Source: Polytrichum commune (Eukaryota > Streptophyta > Polytrichopsida > Polytrichales > Polytrichaceae). Taken from it: DNA of 64,000 bases. How positions within the stretch are numbered: position 1 is the first letter of the stretch; every line of letters begins with the position of its first letter. Position numbers and translations under genes: made by a program. Shown piece after piece: positions 56,162-64,000 of this stretch. The stretch is from NCBI GenBank assembly GCA_950295325.1, contig OX485807.1, forward strand, positions 34,192,440-34,256,439. The letters are read 5' to 3'. The notes below the pieces were generated by a model. That model was not told where the DNA came from, did not search any database, and saw only the letters and a list, made by a program, of their open reading frames with translations.

Positions 56162-57418
56162 GTAGAGCCAGTCGATTTATGGAGAAAGTAAGAGCACTCT
56201 GACATACCCTTCGCTTCCAGTGTTATCATAATGCAACATATTTGGACTACAAAACCGGCCAGAGGAGAGTGGATGACTCGTGAGCTGCAGTAGTGGTGAG
56301 ACATCCACCTACTCGGGCCGTTAATGGGGCACAACTGGTCTGCTCATGGACATAAGTCGATCGAGGTTATGGATGAAATGATCTTTGCATGAATAGAAAA
56401 GCACAGGGGAGCTGCTGGATGTGCTCTCCACCTGGGCAAGCGACCAGGTATGGTACTAGTGTCTATAGAAGGTTTTCTATATTTCCTCAGTCTTTGATCA
56501 CGGTTCTCTCCAGAGTCAAAAATCAATGTTGCTACTGCAGGTAAGAACATTTCAGCAGGGAGTCTGTCTTGGTTTCTCCATCTGCATCACCTTCTATCTT
56601 ACAGTTTTGTAGATAACTTCTCCCTTGTCAACTATAAATTTGCCCAAACACTGAGGAAGCAGCTGATGTCATCTTGTAAATGAAATTTGCTACTTTGGTA
56701 GAGAGCGGAACTCTTCTGTGTACAGTAGTCATTAGATCATGAGGTTAAGTTCAATTGCAAACGAAACATAATAGAGCATTGTCAAAGTTTAGAGTAATGG
56801 GTGCTTTGATCATGAGGAAGATCACTATGTTCAGTAGATTGGCTGGAGGTTGGTTATCTGTTTGATAGGACAATATGGACATCCTTGCTCCTGTAAGCTT
56901 CAATGACACTCTTTTAATATGTATGACACATTATCTGTTGATGCGCATGGATCTTAATTGTGTCCTACTGCAGATGATCTAGCATAGTATCACTTAGTAT
57001 CAGATTCAACACTTTTGCATTTCGAATCGTACTTTATTTTTGTGCCACATCAACCTTTACCGCTTGTTTCAACCAATACTTTCTTGCATGTGATGCTTTC
57101 GCTTAAAACATTACTCAATTAGTGTTGAAGCTGGTCTTGGTACTATGGTATACTATTCTGTACAAATGTAGAATATGCAACAACAAATTGAGCTAATTGT
57201 CGGTGACGAACTAGGTGTCCGTATAGAACCTACTGGGTCATCAAAACAAGGACAAGTGGTCATTTTAGAACTTACCCATTCATTAGGTTGCAAGTTCTAA
57301 GGATCAAGCATGGACATTGGTTTGTGTTAGTATCAAAAAGGAACCAAGAATAAGCGGACTTACGATGTTACAGATCATTTGATGGTATATTTAGAAACAA
57401 TAATTGCATCAGCTTATA
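56162..57418. other. 3' flank of the GST gene, no other gene seen
   Basis: Contains the GST 3' untranslated region. Short frames only. Confidence 0.4.
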
Positions 57419-57475
57419 AGGTAGAGGGTGCTAAGACCAACACCCCACCCAAAACTAACACCTTGGAATCTTGCA
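57419..57475 (+). repeat. M2 terminus, truncated
   Basis: TA then AGGTAGAGGGTGCTAAGACC and CAACACCCCACCCAAAACTA, matching the inverted right end of M2 copies. No partner end follows. Confidence 0.55.
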
Positions 57476-58167
57476 TAATAAGTACTTATTGATTATGAGA
57501 ATGTTCACCACGTGAACATCATGCCCCCCCCCCTTCCTAACGGGTTTGGGTGACGACACAATTTTCACTTCAAAAATTTGTATCTATTTCAAGATTTTGG
57601 GGGAAAATAAAATAAAAACTCGCAGTGTACATGGTCTTTTTTTTTCTCCCTCTACAAAGGACTGATTTTTTTCAGTTCATAGGGCTACCACTTGTATGCC
57701 AAATACCTTAACTTCTTGGTTTAAGGTGTTGTTGCCTTACGTCATATATTATAGCCTTAGCTGCTTATTGAGTTACATCTGAGGAATGAAAAGTCTTCAA
57801 ACGACTCTTTCTTTCTTCATTTTGAGAAAGCATTGTCACCCTCTTGGTTTGTACAATTTACTCTACACTTGTGAGTATGTGATCTAGTTTGAGCAACATG
57901 TGAGGTGATCAAACAATGTTCATCAACAATCGCAAGGGTGTGAAAAATAATTATAAATATATATATATATATATATGGGTGTTTGATTAATTAGCACATG
58001 CCAATTGAAGGCCATCCAAAAAGCAAAGACCACAAAAAGACACATTATCAGGAGTCATAGTTATTGAAAGTGAAAATTTTACTTATAAAAAAAAAAAAAG
58101 CAAGTACAAGTTTGAATGAGAGTAAATAGACAAACATTTGTCTTCTTGTGTGAGACTTTAAAGCCTA
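57476..58167. other. no gene; short C run and TA microsatellite
   Basis: A C run at about 57523-57532, a TA repeat at about 57957-57976 and an A run at 58088-58099. Confidence 0.4.
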
Positions 58168-58350
58168 GTGTCAAGAAATCTAATACTTTGTGTTGAGACT
58201 AGAGTTGTCCTTACCTTTGCTAGGCTTGCTACGGGTAATACACTATCTACGATTGGAGATTTATATGGTATAGCTGAGAGTACTACATCTCTTATTGTTC
58301 AAGAGTGTTGCAAGGTCATCAAAGATCATTTATTGCCGCTAGCATACTAG
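58168..58350 (+). pseudogene. PIF/Harbinger transposase fragment
   Basis: The peptide runs ETRVVLTFARLATGNTLSTI, then GDLYGIAESTTSLIVQECCK. This matches the helix-turn-helix region that precedes the DDE_4 nuclease domain in plant Harbinger transposases (RVA..L.RLATGNS..TIS.LFG...STV..IV.E.C). The catalytic domain does not follow, and the frame ends at TAG. The Myb-like partner fragment lies 170 bases downstream on the other strand, as in Harbinger elements that carry two genes. Confidence 0.6.
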
Positions 58351-58521
58351 GCAAAGTTAGGATTCAAATCTTATAAAATCTAGGAACTAACTTATAAAGA
58401 GATATTCAAACATCAACTATCGTGATGTCCAGTATGAAAGTTCCACATAAAACTTAGCAAACAATTATAAACATGTTCATTTGCCAAACCGATTGCTTGT
58501 ACTGCCAATTAGTGACATCAT

Positions 58522-59070
58522 CTAAAGCATGTAGATAGAAGCATTGACATGTTTTGTATGTTTGTGTCCACAACGCTCACAATATTCCAATAATTTTTTT
58601 GACAAATTTGTAGTAGACAAACACATTTGACCAATTAGGTCTTGTATATGCAACACCGACAATAAATTTGTTAGCCTCTCTATGTGCTTGTCAAGGTTAT
58701 TTATGAACCCATTAGCCACTTGCATACTCTTGGCCATGTCGTTGTTGTTGTTGTTGACCACAAGCTGAAATATAAGCTCAAGAGCTTCCTTTTGATACTT
58801 TATTTTCCCAGGCACCTTTCTGGAACTTGAAGCAGACATACTCGCTTGCTCCAATTCTTCTGTCTTTACCACTGATGAATCACATTTTGTGTGGACATTG
58901 TCACTTGAAGATGCTAAAATGTGTTTCAATTTAGCTCCATTGAGGTGATACTAAGTATCCATAGAGTCGTAAAACTTGCAAGTTTGACGTGCCCTTCCAG
59001 AATTAGAGTTCGCATGTTTGTCTTCCTTGTAAGACTCGAATATCTCATTGAACTTGCTTTTACATACCTT
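58522..59070 (-). pseudogene. Harbinger-associated Myb/SANT-like protein fragment
   Basis: On minus, the frame from about 59070 reads VCKSKFNEIFESYKEDKHAN, then RARQTCKFYDSMDT, a TAG, and YHLNGAKLKHILASSSDN, continuing for 130 residues with KVPGKIKYQKEALE. It has the pattern of the Myb/SANT-like second protein of Harbinger transposons, which helps the transposase bind DNA, with a TAG where a Trp is usual. The C-terminal part has a run of Asn and a helical LTNLLSVLHIQDLI. The initiator is not seen. Dead fragment. Confidence 0.45.
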
Positions 59071-59454
59071 TGGTGTTTAAAAAAAAAATTAGGGCACAAA
59101 TATAAGAGCCTTGATTGTAGCTTGCGTCACATGTCCACACCTTAACCATGAAAAATTATAGATTGTTCATGATAATGAAGTTGATAATCAAGGATGTTTC
59201 TCGTGATAATGAAATTGAGTTACAAACACGTATACAACTGTAAAATCAAACCTTGTTTCTTGGCATGTTTTTATTTTTATTTTTTATTTTTTATGACTCT
59301 AGCTACATTTCGTCTTTCAATGTAAATTATAAAATCATTAGAAAAAATAGGATATAAAAAATTCATCATGATAATACAATAGACGTGTTTCAAGATTATT
59401 CATCAACTATGCATAATGTCCCATGAATATGTGCATTACTTCATAGGCCCCTTG
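59071..59454. other. no gene seen
   Basis: AT-rich, with A and T runs. Confidence 0.35.
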
Positions 59455-59517
59455 AAAATACCCCGTTATTGCATGTGACCCCTTCATTTTTGAAGGAACT
59501 TACACCCCCCCCCCTTT
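59455..59517 (-). repeat. hAT-like terminus, single end
   Basis: On minus it reads a G run, GTGTAAGTTCC, then GGGGTCACATGCAATAACGG and GGTATTTTCAAGG. Compare E1: G run, GTCACACCC, then CCACGTGCGATAATGGGGTATTT. The partner end was not found. Confidence 0.4.
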
Positions 59518-61334
59518 TGCATACAGAGGAGTGATAGAAGATTCTTTAGGAAGACTTCATCTTTGCATTTGTGTAATCATAAATTCACATTACCACCATG
59601 TTATACTTCTCATTTGTCATGGTATGGATTCTTTTCTTCTTCCCTCCCTTTTGCTAGGTTTGTTTTTTTGGCATGGAAGAGGGTCACTAGTGCCAATGAA
59701 TCAAGTTTAGATGCGAGGAATCCAAATTTGGAACATAGGAATTGCTTTGTAAGATAAGCAATTATCAATCTTGCATGAGTATTTTGTGATGCACTACACT
59801 ATGTTGTCTATCACGCCACAAATACATGATAGTTCAACAACATACACTACACAACAACTATTAGGGCATGGGACCCTTTCGTGGGCACTTCCACCCCCAC
59901 TTACAAATTGACTGTTGGATCGGATGTGAATTACCTCATAGAGTTTGCAATTAAAAATTAATGGATTTTGTCACTTCAAGTTTCATAATCGGAGTTGGCA
60001 TTCAAACATTATGTGATGTGGAATGAATTGTTACTCTCTTTTCTTCAAGCAATCGCATAGGCTCTATTGAATGTGTTAGCAATAAAATCCAAAATGGTGT
60101 ACACAATATGACACATAGTCCAATCTAATTGTAACACTATGTTTGTCTGTGTGTGTGTCCATTCTTTGTCATATATGACTCAAATATAGATGTTCAATTA
60201 AGAAGAGTAACCGCATACTTTGGTGAGGTTTGCAAATATAAACTTGTGTTACACACAAGTACCACAAGTGGTGGAGTTGAAGTTTACACACAATTGTTAT
60301 TGTATTTGAAGATCAAGTTTTACCTCAACAGTTGTATCTCCTACTAGTGTGATATGTGGAGTGGAGACAACAATGGAAAGTTTGTCTTAGAGTAACTGCA
60401 TCCTACAAATCATTTCCCTTGTTTTGGTCTTGGACTTTTCTACATGTGCCACATAAGCTTAGAAACCACGAACAAAATAGAACCAAAGACAGTCAAACTA
60501 CAACACGCATTGTACAACCCATGGCAATTAAGGTAGACTTGCCTAATTCGGATACTTATCTAAATTGGACGCTAACATATGAGTGGTACATGGTTAGGTG
60601 TGGCTCCAATAATGGATATAAAAAGACACGTGCTTAACACATATTGGACTACGTGCTTAGTAATGATAAACATTTCAGTCTTGATAGTCAACATAATTGG
60701 AGGTTTAAAATGTGACTATATAACAAGCACAAAAACATTCACTTTGATTAAGAATAAGATTTTCATACGATCTATGAAAATTACAAGGAAAGTGACTACG
60801 GCCTCAATTTGGATTTTGCTAAACGTCTTGTACTAATCGTGAGTTTCATATATCCTAAGAAAAGTGAACTAGTTAGAAGAAGTAACCATTCAAGGCCCAT
60901 GTACCTTACTCCCAACCACACCTTGTATTGTTTCGAATAGTAGACATAGTTGTGCTTGTCATCAATGAACCTTGTCCCTCCTCTCTCCCAAAAACATAGC
61001 CGAAGATACTTGACCACAACCACCGGTCGCCAAAATGGTGGTTGAGGGTAGATACATCTTGGCATGATGCCATGTGAATGTGGGTGTGTCTTGCTCAATA
61101 ATGGACTTGTTGGGAGGGCATGGCTTCATGGAAACATGTCACTTGCTCTATGTGCTTACTTCAATACTAAGTGGTAAATAAGATTATGGACAATGATCTA
61201 TTGGTTAATTATCCTTAACATTGGATGGATCTTTTGATTTTTCAAGATCATATAAATGTGATTTTTTTCTTTCTAATATTTGTTTTTGAAAAGCACGGAA
61301 GTAATATATGTGAGATTCAAAAGCTTGATCTATA
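59518..61334. other. no certain gene
   Basis: Several frames of 60-100 residues (60153-60347, 60356-60637, 60796-61098 minus) have no recognisable domain. AT-rich, probably decayed repeats. Confidence 0.35.
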
Positions 61335-61606
61335 CTCCCCGTTTCAAAATGATTGTTCGTGTTTTTTAACTTTGGTGAGATTAAGGCCCGCTGATCGTTA
61401 ACCGAGTAGTTATAAATATGATTCTAAAAAACAACAACTACTCTAAAACGTCCCCGGAAGTTACGGTGTCGAAAGACTTCTTGATAGAAAGTTTGGCACA
61501 AAAATATACTTTGAACCTCAAATTTCTAGTTGGGCAGATAAACCGGACAATCATTTTGGCACCAAACAATCCGGGAAGTAGGACAATCATTTTGGGACGG
61601 AGGGAG
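61335..61606 (+). mobile_element. Stowaway-type MITE, 272 bp
   Basis: Left CTCCCCGTTTCAAAATGATT and, inverted at right, CTCCCTCCGTCCCAAAATGA then TTGTCC. TA flanks it (61333-61334, 61607-61608). CTCCCTCCGT is the known Stowaway end of plants, a Tc1/mariner derivative. Non-coding. Confidence 0.85.
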
Positions 61607-63075
61607 TACAACATTCATGAAGACCGCAATTGACACAAGCTCATGATGACATCCATGACCTCCACCATGGTTGTATATTGGACTATGAGCTCCATGATGT
61701 AAGCAAAATCCAAAGGTGAACATAATAAAATCTATATAAAACGGATTCAACATTAGCTTGTGTTGATATTTTGTAACCATGTTCGTCATATGTAGACTTT
61801 TGACATATGGTAAGATTTATAGAGAAATGCGGTGCTTATCATATGTAGAGAGTGTGTACAATGTTTGTTAAGGAATCCAAGAGCACATCATTTAGATCAT
61901 TGTAAATATAATTTATTTATAGTCATTGTATGTTGCACACACAACCGTCTTGATGGTACATTGAACCAATTATGAAATGCAATTGGGTCCAAGCACGGTA
62001 AAGTGGGCAGCTCATGATCCTTGCCTAGTGTTTACTGAAAATGAATCAAAACTATACACTAACTTTGAATTTTGTGAAGAAAAAAATCACAGACGTTTAA
62101 AAAACATATTGATTTACAAAAGCCAAGCAAATTATGATGACCAAAAAAACTCCAAGAAAAGTCTACATATTGTAGAAGATGGTACAAGTGGTGTGCAAGT
62201 AGGTGATATTGAACAAGTGATTGTTTAAAATTTGTTTAAAGTGCGATAAAATTACATTAAATTGATGGTCTTCCACAAAGTTTTGTGATGATGCCCTCAA
62301 GTAGATAATGGATTCAAGGAATATGAAAGAAAATTCCAACTTCAAAAATGTCTCCACCTTGGAGCCCAACGAACTGCGCTTTGTGTCATCATCCTCATCT
62401 TTTGATTCCTTTACTTTTGGATTTTTACGTTTTTTTTGTGGAGGAAGAGAAACTATTTGCACATCATCATTGACCCACCTTCAATTCTTTCCTCTACCAA
62501 CTTCTGTTTTGTGGCGGTGATTAGACAAGGGTTTTTTAAATGGTGACAGATTCTCCACAGTGTCCAATCGACTACACACAATTAATACCTTCAAGAGATA
62601 AATTTCTGATGATTTTGAAGACATAAGGTCAGTACACACAAGATTGAAATGTGTTTGTAGAAATTACTCAAGTTATGCATGATAAGAAGTCAACTCACTT
62701 TGAAATCCCAATTGTTCACAGTTGCATTGATATTTTCAATTAATCAAGTAGTGATCTAATTTAAGATAGGAAGGCTATATACTCTCTCTTTTTTCTTCTT
62801 CCCAAAATCTTTTCAACTATCACACATATAAAAATTCAAAATCCACCATAGTATATGCTTTGAAGCTTCAGATTTGTAGAATGAGAAATTACTTTGGCAC
62901 TCAATGTTATGCCAATTTGATCTAGTGTGAGTTGGAAGATACTAAATCCTAGGGTCAAAATGAGAAGTTGAGCAACCCTCTGAGAACTAATAGAAATCAT
63001 CAAGTTGAATACTAAGTTCTCAAAGAACATGGGGAATTGACTAACCTTTTGGAGACTTGACCAATGATCAGGGAG
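61607..63075. other. no certain gene
   Basis: A minus frame at 62462-62163 starts with a Lys-rich KKRKNPKVKESKDEDDDTKR, a nuclear-localisation-like peptide, then turns hydrophobic; a plus frame overlaps it. No family recognised. Confidence 0.35.
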
Positions 63076-63418
63076 CTCGGGGGGGGGGGGGGGGGTAGTC
63101 ATTGGTTGGAGTAGCAATATACGTGCGAACAAATGATAGGGTATTTTAAAAACATGGGAGAAAAAATTTATAATTGGGCTTAAGAGTAATATAGGGTATC
63201 AAAAATGGCACTGGACATCTTTAAAGTACTATAGGGTATGGAATAATAGGTAATTTGAAATTATAAGTAATGCAAGCCATTTTTCTATTAACCCAAAGTA
63301 GAAATTTACATAATGATAGCATGTGAAAAAAAAAAAAAAACTGAAAGTAACACCCCCCTATAAAATAGTGGTTGTTCGCACCTATATCCTTAACTTTTTA
63401 ACACACTGCCCCCCCGAG
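63076..63418 (-). mobile_element. hAT-like MITE, 343 bp, reverse copy of that at 12359
   Basis: Starts CTCGGGGG, ends CCCCCCGAG. Flanks TCAGGGAG (63068-63075) and TCGGGGAG (63419-63426) agree in 7 of 8. Internal blocks such as CACGTATATTGCTACTCCAA and TTACATAATGATAGCATGTG are shared with 12359-12704 in reverse. Confidence 0.85.
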
Positions 63419-63426
63419 TCGGGGAG

Positions 63427-63640
63427 AACCGGCCGTTAGTTACAAATGAACTGGTCGAGTTTGAGAAATAACCAGTTGAAGTTCAAAATTGTAGGAAAAT
63501 TACCGATCATTTTAGAGGAATTTATACAATACACCCCAATTTAATAAAGGAAAACCGAAGGATGTCAACACGTAACCGGTTGGACTTCCAAACACTAGGA
63601 TCTCAACCGATTAGTATGCCCAAAAATCTCCCCAACCACT
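63427..63640 (+). repeat. dispersed repeat R1, copy 3
   Basis: GAACCGGCCGTTAGTTACAA then ATGAACTGGTCGAGTTTGAG, and GGACTTCCAAACACTAGGAT further on. It shows the R1 sequence without the M2 insertion. Confidence 0.65.
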
Positions 63641-64000
63641 AGACTTGACCAGCCATTCATTGAGAAACCAAATAGCACCGAATCCTTGACATGACACAAA
63701 GTAACATAATAGGAATTTGAGTAGCCCTTCGGCAGATTCACGAAAACACTGAAGCCTAAACCCTAAACTCAAGGCATGAAACTAAGGAAAAAGAGTAGCC
63801 CATCAATGACACTCATGAAAGCACCAAATCCAAGATAACAAGAAAACGGTAGAACCGTGAGGCTCTGTTCTTTATTATGAAAGATTACAATTGTAGTTGT
63901 CCACTTTGCTCATGCCTATTCATGGCTATTCACTATACCAAACCTTTCTTGGATTTTGTGCACCTTCTTCTCAAATACGGGTCAAGGATTAAAGCTACTC
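63641..64000. other. no gene seen
   Basis: No frame or repeat recognised up to the window end. Confidence 0.35.

Noticed and set aside
1-64000. CRISPR arrays, tRNA and rRNA genes
   Set aside because: Tandem arrays here lack unique spacers, and no cloverleaf or rRNA core was noticed on reading; a tRNAscan and Rfam search would be decisive.

Overview
The window is nuclear DNA of a land plant. It contains three GT-AG-spliced genes of plant type (a Pol I subunit RPA12, an ABI3/VP1-type B3 factor, a TCHQD-class GST), telomere-like TTTAGGG repeats and many plant transposon families. The lineage cannot be fixed from the sequence. The ABI3-like protein stops directly after its B3 domain, and the divergence of the genes makes a seedless plant (lycophyte, fern or bryophyte) my guess, not a demonstrated fact.

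Layout. 1-3.65 kb: a decayed Ty3/gypsy-like element with a repeated aspartic-protease module and an LTR-like region. About 4.3-10.2 kb: a decayed CACTA element that carries, in order, a CxxC N-terminal module, an embedded SET domain, Transposase_21, DUF4218 and DUF4216, with arrays of TAGTCAT-type repeats. 11.5-13.2 kb: a lone INO80-like exon, a hAT-like MITE and an unidentified two-exon reading frame. 13.6-21.5 kb: an LTR-like remnant and a hAT-like element inserted inside an inverted copy of itself. 21.6-28.5 kb: the gene-rich part, RPA12 on plus and an ABI3-like gene on minus, convergent. 28.6-53 kb: a thick layer of nested non-autonomous elements and degenerate tandem repeats. 53.4-56.2 kb: the TCHQD-type GST on plus. 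56.2-64 kb: mostly non-coding, with Harbinger fragments, a Stowaway MITE and a second copy of the 345-bp hAT-like MITE.

The three intact genes have no evident functional link. RPA12 serves rRNA synthesis, the B3 factor acts in abscisic-acid and desiccation gene control, and the GST in thiol and detoxification chemistry. The transposon layer is unusually readable: several insertions can be bounded exactly from target-site duplications, and five of them also by an uninterrupted relative of the target inside this same window.
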